Shown here: positions 35,850-42,922 of the stretch, piece by piece
How positions within the stretch are numbered: position 1 is the first letter of the stretch
Layout: every line of letters begins with the position of its first letter
Source of the DNA: Oscillospiraceae bacterium
GTDB lineage: Bacteria; Bacillota; Clostridia; Oscillospirales; Ruminococcaceae
DNA length: 64,000 nt
Reading direction: 5' to 3'
NCBI GenBank assembly: GCA_017828975.1
Contig: JAGAJN010000039.1
Span: 1 to 64,000 of the forward strand
Position numbers and translations under genes: made by a program
The notes under the pieces: generated by a model
The model's input: the letters and a program-made list of their open reading frames with translations, nothing else
Told to the model about the DNA's origin: nothing
The model's database searches: none

Positions 35850-36494
35850 AAATCTCACTCCTTCATTGGTTTCTTTGAAATACTTCGTTCTTTCTGCCAT
35901 CAGGTCAAAATTCATTTCATTTGCTTTTGAACAGCGGAAATCGTGCATCAATCTTGCAATATCGGAGGTGTCGTCCTCCTTATTATATGCCGCATTTACA
36001 TAGATGATATGCGTCCCGTCATTTAATGGACGGCTTGTTTCCGTGTCCCTCATCTCAAAATGATAGATCGCTCTGTCCTCGCCCAGAATGTCATTTTCCG
36101 TGATGAAAATAACGTATGTAATGGGCAGCTTCTCGAAATCGTCGCCCGAGTTCAGAAACTCTATGTCCATTGCACTTGAATGGTATCTTGCTCTTTTGGC
36201 GGGTGCGCCCTTGTCGGAACGCTGTATTTCAAGATTATAGAGCCTGCCCTCGCTGTCCGTTGCGAAAACATCAAGGCAGATCGAACGTGTCCCCAAAAGC
36301 CGCTTCATATCAAACTGAGTTTCCTGAGAGGTTATCTTCAGGTCATTTATTCCCGTAATAATGCGGAGAACCATTTCCGAAAGGGGAATATTATCCCGGA
36401 AAAGCTCCCGCATAAAATCATCGTCCAAAGGTCTGTACTGTTCAAGACGCTTTAAATGCGCCCTGTAACGCTTTTCGTCAATATTCATGTCCAT
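35619..36494 (-). CDS. Rpn/PD-(D/E)XK nuclease family protein with MEGR repeats
   Basis: The 291-residue protein starts at MDMNIDEKRY (36494; AAGGGGTGA upstream). The PD-(D/E)XK core has CLDVFATDSEGRLYNLEIQRSD (Asp, then Glu-x-Gln), the signature of the Rpn / transposase-31-like nuclease family. YHSSAMDIEFLNSGDDF and VIFITENDILG follow. The C-terminus contains tandem MEGR/IEGR tetrapeptides encoded by 12-bp DNA repeats (35750-35820) and a helical end (DIARLTKLSLEEVQALAKK). There is an internal in-frame AAGGAG-N8-ATG at 35849, listed separately. Family members in E. coli act in recombination and phage defence; the role here is inferred. Confidence 0.85.
   Translation of the reverse strand: MDMNIDEKRYRAHLKRLEQYRPLDDDFMRELFRDNIPLSEMVLRIITGINDLKITSQETQFDMKRLLGTRSICLDVFATDSEGRLYNLEIQRSDKGAPAKRARYHSSAMDIEFLNSGDDFEKLPITYVIFITENDILGEDRAIYHFEMRDTETSRPLNDGTHIIYVNAAYNKEDDTSDIARLMHDFRCSKANEMNFDLMAERTKYFKETNEGVRFMCRINEEMCNEARMEGRIEGRMEGRIEGRMEGRMENSIEIANGLIEMGTMNDEDIARLTKLSLEEVQALAKKIKSK
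35750..35820 (-). repeat. 12-bp tandem repeat in the Rpn gene
   Basis: Six or so copies of a CTGCCTTCCATT-like unit (plus-strand view) alternate TTCCATT and TTCTATT. They encode Met/Ile-Glu-Gly-Arg tetrapeptides. The unit length is a multiple of three, so copy-number change would keep frame. Confidence 0.8.
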
Positions 36495-36603
36495 AGGTAT
36501 CACCCCTTGCAATACTATTATAGCATATTTTTTCGGGATAATCAAGGGGCTTTTATCTGTACATTTTTCGGCAGTTTACGGACAATAAAAATTTTCGCAA
36601 ATC

Positions 36604-36632
36604 TTGACTTATTTTGTAGGATATGGTAAAAT
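36604..36632 (+). promoter_or_regulatory. Promoter for sensor-GGDEF gene
   Basis: TTGACT, 17 bp, TAAAAT, about 52 bp upstream of the start codon. Confidence 0.65.
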
Positions 36633-36684
36633 TAAATAAAAGGCAGATCGTCAGAAACAAAAATAAGAAAGGAAATGCTCGGTA

Positions 36685-38595
36685 ATGTTCAAGGGTGTCA
36701 GAAGCGAATACAAAATACTTGGTATCTGCTATTCAAATATCTCCAGTGAGGACGTAAGCAATACAGTCACCTCGGTGTGCAATGCAGCTATGGCAGAGGG
36801 TTATAAGATAATGCTTTTTTCCAGCTTTGTCGATCTTTATTTCGACAACAGCGATACACGGGGAGAAGCGGCTGTTTTTGAACTCGTAAATCCCGATATG
36901 CTCGATGCCCTTGTTATACTTCCCGAATCCATCAAATCGGACAAGCTTGTGGACAGGCTTATTGCGTATGCAAAGAGCTGCGATCTGCCTACTGTTGTCA
37001 TCGACAGGGATTTCAAGGATTCCGCCTGCATACTTTTCGATTATACATCTACCTTTGAGAAAATCGTCCGACACGTTATTGAGGACCACGGCTGCAGAAA
37101 GGTCAACTTCATTGCGGGAGTAAAGGACAATGAGTTCTCCGAAAACCGTGTTGACTGCTATAAGCGTGTTCTGGCGGAAAACGGAATTCCCTTTGAGGAA
37201 GAACGGCTGGGCTACGGAAATTTCTGGGAAACGCCCACCATCGACGTTATGGACGCATTTATGGCGAGCAAGCTGCCGTTTCCCGAAGCGATAATCTGTT
37301 CCAACGATTCTATGGCGATAGCAGCGTGCAAATATCTGGCACAAAGAGGCTATAAGGTGCCCGGGGACGTTATCGTTACGGGCTTTGACGGCATTGAGCT
37401 GGAGAGATACTTTTCTCCCAGACTTACCACGGGTGCGGTAGATTTTTCCGCTATCGGCAATATTGCCATGCAGCTTATCGAAAAGCAGAAAAATCACGAG
37501 GAATATCCCCATATTACCGAGATACCCTACTCAATGAGAATATCTCAGTCCTGCAACTGTGAAAAACCCGATCCCGAAAATGCCGCCAATAAGATACAGG
37601 AGCTTTATGACCGTGTTATAAATGCCGAGAGGCACGAAAGCTTTATGTTCTCCTATCTTGCGAAAACGATGGAGTGTTCTTCCCTCAAAGAGATAGCCGA
37701 GATAATGGTGGATTACGGCGATTACAACGAATGGTTCTGCCTGAACACCGACCTGTTATCCGATAAAAAGGAGGAGAACCGTTTCAATAACGTTTACACG
37801 CAAAATATGAATGCTTTCCTTATCAGGACGGGGGACAGAATGTTTATCAATACAGATGGTGTCATTTTCCCCGCAAAAGAGATGCTGCCCGACCTTGAAA
37901 GCATTTTGGAAAGTGAAAATATCATTTTCTTCTCGCCGCTGCATTTCCGTGATGAAGTGCTGGGCTATGCAGCTGTGGCTGTGGGTTCGTATTTTTTCCT
38001 CTTTGCAAACCGCAGGCGCTATATTAGCAACACCAACCAGATACTGGAGAATTTCATCAACAGGCAGAAGCTGGAAAAGGTAAATGCCGAGCTTGCGGAC
38101 CTTCACGTTCATGACCCAATGACGGGACTTTATAACCGCCGCGGATTCTATAAGTATGTTCGGGAGATCTCCGCTGCGGAGAATTCGGGGAACAAGGTCT
38201 GGCTGTTTTCCATTGATATGGATTATCTCAAATATATCAACGACACCTTCGGGCATACCGAGGGCGACGCCGCTATCAAGACTGCGGCAAATGCTCTCAT
38301 ATACGCCTGCTGCGGCAAGGAGATATGCGCACGGTTCGGCGGTGACGAATTTGCCGTTGCGGGTATCGGCGGAGATGGCTATCCCGAGGAGTATATGGGA
38401 CGTGTTAAGGCGTATCTTGACGAGTTCAATATTTCGGGAGGAAAACCCTATAAGGTCGGAATGAGCTGCGGCTGGGCTGAGGTCACGGGCAGTCTTGCAA
38501 ACGGCATTGACGAGTTTATCCGAACCGCTGACGCAAGAATGTACGAGGATAAGCGCAGGAGAAAGTCCGTCAGAGGGCAAAAACCCGAGGTTTGA
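36685..38595 (+). CDS. Cytosolic LacI-like substrate-binding / GGDEF diguanylate cyclase
   Basis: The 636-residue protein has no signal peptide or membrane span. Residues about 8-290 have the LacI/periplasmic-binding-protein type I fold (EAIICSNDSMAIAACKYLA and VIVTGFDGIELERYFSPRLT). No DNA-binding helix-turn-helix precedes it. A linker and GAF-like region (about 300-460) lead to a C-terminal GGDEF domain with FSIDMDYLKYINDTFGHTEG and ARFGGDEFAVAG, which is an intact active site. The inhibitory RxxD motif is not present at its usual place. It probably makes c-di-GMP in response to an intracellular small molecule, perhaps a sugar. A paralogue is on the other strand at 42923-44800. Confidence 0.88.
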   Translation: MFKGVRSEYKILGICYSNISSEDVSNTVTSVCNAAMAEGYKIMLFSSFVDLYFDNSDTRGEAAVFELVNPDMLDALVILPESIKSDKLVDRLIAYAKSCDLPTVVIDRDFKDSACILFDYTSTFEKIVRHVIEDHGCRKVNFIAGVKDNEFSENRVDCYKRVLAENGIPFEEERLGYGNFWETPTIDVMDAFMASKLPFPEAIICSNDSMAIAACKYLAQRGYKVPGDVIVTGFDGIELERYFSPRLTTGAVDFSAIGNIAMQLIEKQKNHEEYPHITEIPYSMRISQSCNCEKPDPENAANKIQELYDRVINAERHESFMFSYLAKTMECSSLKEIAEIMVDYGDYNEWFCLNTDLLSDKKEENRFNNVYTQNMNAFLIRTGDRMFINTDGVIFPAKEMLPDLESILESENIIFFSPLHFRDEVLGYAAVAVGSYFFLFANRRRYISNTNQILENFINRQKLEKVNAELADLHVHDPMTGLYNRRGFYKYVREISAAENSGNKVWLFSIDMDYLKYINDTFGHTEGDAAIKTAANALIYACCGKEICARFGGDEFAVAGIGGDGYPEEYMGRVKAYLDEFNISGGKPYKVGMSCGWAEVTGSLANGIDEFIRTADARMYEDKRRRKSVRGQKPEV

Positions 38596-38603
38596 ACAAT
38601 TTT

Positions 38604-38635
38604 CGCCGCAGTTTTTCACATCTGCGGCGATTTTT
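38604..38635 (+). terminator. Intrinsic terminator after sensor-GGDEF gene
   Basis: CGCCGCAG/CTGCGGCG with a 10-nt loop, then ATTTTT. The ribosome binding site of the deformylase follows immediately. Confidence 0.75.
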
Positions 38636-38648
38636 CGGAGGAATTTTT

Positions 38649-39062
38649 GTGGTAAAGGAAATAGTAAAGGACCCCGTTTTTCTATCCCAAAAGGCGGAAA
38701 AGGCGAATAAAAACGATATGCAGACAGTCACCGACCTGTGCGATACGCTGACTGCTAACGCCGACCGCTGTGTTGGGCTTGCGGCAAATATGATAGGTGT
38801 AAACAAGACTGTTCTGGCGGCGTTTATCGGGGACAAGCTTACGGTGATGATAAATCCCGATATGGTAAACAAGTCAAAGAAAACCTATGAGGCGGAGGAG
38901 GGCTGTCTGTCCCTGACGGGCAAGCGGACGGTCACTCGGTTCGAGGTCATTGAGGTTGAGTATCTTGACAAGCGGTTCAAGCGGAAAAAACAGGTTTTCA
39001 AGGGATTCGATGCGGAGATAATCCAGCATGAGATGGACCATTTTGAGGGAAAGTTGATTTAA
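38649..39062 (+). CDS. def: Peptide deformylase-like protein (variant motif 1)
   Basis: It removes N-formyl groups from nascent proteins. The 137-residue protein uses a GTG start at 38649 (CGGAGGA about 8 nt upstream); the frame is open further upstream but runs through the terminator hairpin. Motif 2 EEGCLSL (metal Cys) and motif 3 QHEMDH (metal His and catalytic Glu) are intact. Motif 1 reads GLAANMIG, where typical enzymes have a Gln two residues later (GxGLAAxQ), so that oxyanion-stabilising Gln is replaced. It is shorter than E. coli PDF (about 168). It may be a housekeeping or accessory deformylase. The alpha/beta hydrolase gene starts 12 bp downstream. Confidence 0.85.
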   Translation: MVKEIVKDPVFLSQKAEKANKNDMQTVTDLCDTLTANADRCVGLAANMIGVNKTVLAAFIGDKLTVMINPDMVNKSKKTYEAEEGCLSLTGKRTVTRFEVIEVEYLDKRFKRKKQVFKGFDAEIIQHEMDHFEGKLI

Positions 39063-39074
39063 GAGGGGAATACT

Positions 39075-39839
39075 ATGCGATTTCACACATTCGGCAGCAG
39101 CGAAAACAAAATTATGATACTCATTCACGGCGTTCTCACCCCGTGGCAGATATGGCAGGAGCAGATAGACTATTTTTCCGGGAAATACTTTGTTATCGTT
39201 CCCGCTCTGGACGGTCATATTGAGGAAGAAGCAAGCGAATACAAGTCCGTTTCCGATGAGGCTGATAAGATAGCCGACTATGTTCTGGACAATTACGGCA
39301 GGGACGTTGATGCGGTATGCGGGCTGTCTATGGGCGGCGTTATCGCTTACAAAATATTCGAGGGCGGACGGCTGAACATTAAAAACCTTGTAATTGACGG
39401 CGGTCCGCTGACGCCCGTACCCAAGCTGTCCGTGTGGTTTATGGAAAAGTCCTACACGTCCATTATCCACAAATGCAAGGAGCGTGACAAGAAAACTCTT
39501 GAGAGCTTCAAGAAGGATTTTCTGCCCGAAAAATATCTTGAAAGCTTTCTGAAATTCGCAGACACTATGTCCGACGAAACCATAAAAAATATGATAACCG
39601 GCGTTTTCGGCACAAGGCTCATAAAATGCCCCGACCGTGAGCATATCAATATTTTATATCTGCACGGGACAAAGGCGAATGAGGTCATTTCCGAAAAGGC
39701 TGCAGGGAAAATGAAGGAGTTGTATCCGCAGACGGAGATAAAATGCTTCAAGGGCTATCTCCACGGCGAACTGGCTATTTATCACGGCGGCGAATGGATT
39801 AGGCAGGTGGACGATTTTTTGTGCAGACATTCCGGTTGA
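39075..39839 (+). CDS. Alpha/beta hydrolase
   Basis: The 254-residue cytosolic protein has an N-terminal LIHGVLTPWQIW (HG oxyanion region) and nucleophile elbow CGLSMGGVIAYKIF (G-x-S-x-G). A C-terminal segment LYLHGTKANE and GYLHGEL supplies the likely catalytic His. This fits small esterase or acyl hydrolase types. It is probably co-transcribed with the deformylase. It is convergent with the LuxC gene and could in principle act as a thioesterase for it, like LuxD, but the overall sequence does not identify it as LuxD. Confidence 0.75.
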   Translation: MRFHTFGSSENKIMILIHGVLTPWQIWQEQIDYFSGKYFVIVPALDGHIEEEASEYKSVSDEADKIADYVLDNYGRDVDAVCGLSMGGVIAYKIFEGGRLNIKNLVIDGGPLTPVPKLSVWFMEKSYTSIIHKCKERDKKTLESFKKDFLPEKYLESFLKFADTMSDETIKNMITGVFGTRLIKCPDREHINILYLHGTKANEVISEKAAGKMKELYPQTEIKCFKGYLHGELAIYHGGEWIRQVDDFLCRHSG

Positions 39840-39843
39840 GTGG

Positions 39844-39886
39844 AAAAAGGCAGTCAATGTGAAACTATCGCATTGACCGCCTTTTT
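39844..39886. terminator. Bidirectional terminator (hydrolase / luxC)
   Basis: AAAAAGGC-GTCAATG pairs with CATTGAC-GCCTTTTT, with A and T runs on each side. Confidence 0.88.
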
Positions 39887-41128
39887 CTATCCCACAATTT
39901 TCACATACCTCCGCAAAGCAAACTCCCCGTCGTGTGGCTCTCCCGTGAATAAGGCGGACATTTCGGCGGGACGGCGCACCTTCACCGCCCCCGCCCGAAT
40001 GAGCAGTTCGGAAAGCAGTTCACGCTCGTTTTCGGCGCAGATAAGACCCGCTGTCTGCATATGCCCCCTGTCCCCGAAAAAGTGGGAAACCATCTCCGAA
40101 CGGGGCAGCAGCTTCACCAGCGGATTTCCGAACATTTTCGACAGCTCGGGACACGGCTTTCCGCCAAGAGTTACGCTGACGCCCTTTCCGCAAAATAACT
40201 TGTTTTCGGCATTTTCGGGATAGGCAAGCGCTTCAAGCCGTTCGCAGTAAAGCTCCAATGCCGCCCCCGCACCGAAGCCGTTTGCCGAATGATCATGTTT
40301 TTTCGCCGCTGTTTCGAGAATTTTCAGAAAGCGTTCGCAGAATTTTTCCGCTTTGGAAATGTCGGAAATATCAAGGTAGATCGTCTGACAGGAGCTGCAC
40401 AAAAGCTGGTCTGTCAGGATAATATGCTCCGCAAGTTCCCATAATTCGGCGGTGTTTTCCATTCCGATCTCCGAAATATAGCAAAAACTCAGCTTGTGAC
40501 CCCACTCAATAAGCCGCTGATGGGGTGCCGCCAGCTGCCTGACTGCCTTCACCGCTTCATCGCCGCCCCAGAGAACGATACCGTCCGACAGCGCCGCCAG
40601 ACGCTTCATTCCCTCAATATCCGAGGACGGCGTGTCAAACACATACACAAAGGGCGCAAGGGACGGTTCCTCTTTTATCAGCTCGTGGAGAATGGAAACG
40701 GACAATCCGCTGTCCGCCTGCGGAAGCTTCAAAATGTTCACATTTCCCGTCAGAAGCCCCTCCACAACGCTGTAAGCAGGCAGACCGTCCGCATTTCCTG
40801 CCGCAATATGGAAAAGAACGCCCAGCGGCTTTGATCTGTGAATGTCATTTCCGAGTTCGGCGGAAAGTCGGGCGTTAAGGCTGTCCGCACTAAGCATTTC
40901 GGCGGCGGACAGTATCTGTTCCGAGGAAACCGTTCCGCCTGTCAGCTGTGCGGCTATCTCGCTGAATTCGCCGTCTGCAATGCGTTTTCCAAGACGGTCA
41001 CAAGCAGAAATAAGCTTAGTTCGGTCAATATTTTTTTCGCTGAGTGTGGAAATAATGTCGTTTTTCATGGCGGCAAGGAGTTCCACACTTTTTTCATTTC
41101 CGAAAATTTTACCGTTTGCCAGTATCAT
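39887..41128 (-). CDS. luxC: LuxC-like acyl-CoA / fatty acid reductase
   Basis: LuxC-family proteins reduce activated fatty acyl groups to aldehydes with NADPH. The 413-residue protein has KPLGVLFHIAAGNADGLPAY (nucleotide-binding region of the aldehyde dehydrogenase superfamily) and ILTDQLLCSSCQTIYLD with the candidate acyl-accepting Cys. The length is a little below marine LuxC (about 480). It overlaps the LuxE-like gene by 20 bp and is last in a HAD-LuxE-LuxC operon. No luciferase (luxAB) or clear luxD is present, so aldehyde or alcohol formation is likely used for something other than light. Confidence 0.85.
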   Translation of the reverse strand: MILANGKIFGNEKSVELLAAMKNDIISTLSEKNIDRTKLISACDRLGKRIADGEFSEIAAQLTGGTVSSEQILSAAEMLSADSLNARLSAELGNDIHRSKPLGVLFHIAAGNADGLPAYSVVEGLLTGNVNILKLPQADSGLSVSILHELIKEEPSLAPFVYVFDTPSSDIEGMKRLAALSDGIVLWGGDEAVKAVRQLAAPHQRLIEWGHKLSFCYISEIGMENTAELWELAEHIILTDQLLCSSCQTIYLDISDISKAEKFCERFLKILETAAKKHDHSANGFGAGAALELYCERLEALAYPENAENKLFCGKGVSVTLGGKPCPELSKMFGNPLVKLLPRSEMVSHFFGDRGHMQTAGLICAENERELLSELLIRAGAVKVRRPAEMSALFTGEPHDGEFALRRYVKIVG

Positions 41129-42233
41129 TTAAAATGTCCTCCGCTCCCGCCGCACAGGTTTTAATGCCCTTAACGCCTGTCCGTCCGATAATTTCAAGAT
41201 AGGGAGATGAAATGCCGCAGCCGCATTCGTCCGCTTCGTGAATTATCCCCAAGTCGTCGGTCATAACGCTTAAAAGGGGCATTCCCAAAGTCATTGGGGT
41301 GACAAGGTTCACCATACCAACGCTCCCCGTGGGCAAGATGGAAAGATCGGCAGGGTCACGAATGAAAACACGGCTGTAAATGGGGATATGGAAGTGGTGA
41401 TTGTCGCAGTCGGTGTACAAAATAGGATGCTCCGCAGCCCCGAAAAACTCCGTTATAGCTGTTTCGGGGATACCGAGGTATTCCTCCGCCATTTCGTAAA
41501 TGACCGTTTTCTCCACCGCCTCCGTGTAAAACTGTTTCCAGCCGCCGCCCAGAAACAGCCGTGAGCCTTTGGGCAGACGCAGCCTGATCCCACGCTCCGC
41601 AAGCAGCTTCAGCATAAAATAGGTGTAGGACGGAAATCCCATAAAACGCACGGGAAACGGCTGCTTTTCAAATTTAACAAGCGCTTTTGCAACGCCCTCA
41701 ATGTCCGCCTTATAGCCGTCGTTTTCGTATTTCAGGGCGTAGACACGTTTCAGGGCGGGGGCGAAAAAGGTGGAACCGAAGGCGGTTTTCGTGACGGCGG
41801 TGTTGTTCCCCTTGTGGGGCTTATAGCCGAGAATTATGTAGTTTGCGGGCATTTTCGAGAACAGTCCGTGAGTTTTTCCCATAGTCAGGACCATATCAAG
41901 ACCGCAGAGCATTCCCGCATTGTCAAAGCCCACGAAGCTTTGCCGACCGCCCGTACCCGAGGAGGTCGCCTTGATAAGCATATGACTTTCGGGGATAGCC
42001 GTCAGCCTGTGCCGCTTGAAAAACAGGGTAGGCAGGGGAGGTATCGCCTGAATGTCCTCCATAGTCCGAATATTGTACGGCGAAAATCCGCAGCCGTCAA
42101 GTATCTTTTTGTATTCGGGACAGTTTTCGTACTGAAAGATACAGTTATCCCGCATTGCTTCGATGAAAAGCGGTTCTGTTCCCTGCAAATCGTAGGGATT
42201 TTTGTGGCGGAAAAGCTTTTTTCTTGCGGTCAT
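41109..42233 (-). CDS. luxE: LuxE-like acyl-protein synthetase
   Basis: LuxE activates a fatty acid as acyl-AMP and hands it to LuxC through an acylated Cys. The 374-residue protein has the ANL-type nucleotide loop KATSSGTGGRQSF near residue 90, then ITEFFGAAEHPILY and the C-terminal GMVNLVTPMTLGMPLLS region, like the LuxE/PaaK group. It overlaps both neighbours (4 bp with the HAD gene, 20 bp with luxC), implying tight coupling. The fatty-acid or aromatic-acid substrate is unknown. Confidence 0.85.
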   Translation of the reverse strand: MTARKKLFRHKNPYDLQGTEPLFIEAMRDNCIFQYENCPEYKKILDGCGFSPYNIRTMEDIQAIPPLPTLFFKRHRLTAIPESHMLIKATSSGTGGRQSFVGFDNAGMLCGLDMVLTMGKTHGLFSKMPANYIILGYKPHKGNNTAVTKTAFGSTFFAPALKRVYALKYENDGYKADIEGVAKALVKFEKQPFPVRFMGFPSYTYFMLKLLAERGIRLRLPKGSRLFLGGGWKQFYTEAVEKTVIYEMAEEYLGIPETAITEFFGAAEHPILYTDCDNHHFHIPIYSRVFIRDPADLSILPTGSVGMVNLVTPMTLGMPLLSVMTDDLGIIHEADECGCGISSPYLEIIGRTGVKGIKTCAAGAEDILNDTGKR

Positions 42234-42868
42234 TCCAACAGTCCTCTCAAATCCGTCATTATCCTGACATAGGGATATTTCTCAAACTCTTCCGCCGAGG
42301 TTTCCCCCGTGGTCACGGCGGCAAAGTCAACGCCCGCACGGAAAGCGGCTTCGGCGTCGGTCAGACTGTCCCCCACGTAAAGTATCTCGGACAGATCTGC
42401 GGGACAGCCCGACGCAGCTGTCAGAACGCCCTCGGGGTCGGGCTTCTGACGGCTTACATCGTCCCCGCCGACGATAATTCCCATAAGGTCATCGTCGCCT
42501 GTCAGCTTCATAATATCCGTTATCCGTCGGTGGAATTTCGTTGTGCAAATGCCGAGAAAAACGCCGTTTTCTTTGAGCTTTAGCAGCGTTTCACGGGCAT
42601 GGGGCAGCCATTTTGCGGAGGGCGTCATTATCCTGTCCGCTTCTTCCACGAACAGGTCGTGAAATATCCTTGCATTTTCGGGGGACGCATCTCCCGTCAG
42701 CGTTTCATAGGTCTTTACAAGACTCAGCCCGATGGTTTTCCGAATCTCCATCTCCGACCGGGACGGTCTGCCCATCTCCGAAAGCGCATATCGTACGCTG
42801 CCGATTATGCCGCCTGTGGTATCTCCCAAAGTAAAGTCATAGTCGAAAATCATTGCTTTGTAGTTCAT
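42230..42868 (-). CDS. HAD-family phosphatase (phosphoglycolate phosphatase-like)
   Basis: The 212-residue protein has HAD motif I FDYDFTLGDTT, motif II GICTTKFH, motif III with Lys (RQKPDPEG) and motif IV VGDSLTDAEAA. It belongs to the subfamily with phosphoglycolate phosphatase and beta-phosphoglucomutase. Start at 42868 after AGAGAGGAC. It is the first gene in the operon with LuxE and LuxC; its stop overlaps the LuxE start. It may detoxify or produce a metabolite for the pathway, but the substrate is open. Confidence 0.85.
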   Translation of the reverse strand: MNYKAMIFDYDFTLGDTTGGIIGSVRYALSEMGRPSRSEMEIRKTIGLSLVKTYETLTGDASPENARIFHDLFVEEADRIMTPSAKWLPHARETLLKLKENGVFLGICTTKFHRRITDIMKLTGDDDLMGIIVGGDDVSRQKPDPEGVLTAASGCPADLSEILYVGDSLTDAEAAFRAGVDFAAVTTGETSAEEFEKYPYVRIMTDLRGLLE

Positions 42869-42892
42869 AGAAAGTCCTCTCTGTTATATCAA

Positions 42893-42920
42893 AAAACGGG
42901 GCTGTAAAAAACCCCGTTTT
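42893..42920 (-). terminator. Terminator of second sensor-GGDEF gene
   Basis: AAAACGGGG/CCCCGTTTT hairpin lying just past the stop codon (minus strand), with U-run on that strand. Confidence 0.8.
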
Positions 42921-42922
42921 AA

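Noticed and set aside
40000-42900. Bioluminescence operon
   Set aside because: Only LuxC- and LuxE-like genes occur; there is no luciferase luxA/luxB and no clear luxD, so light production is not supported.
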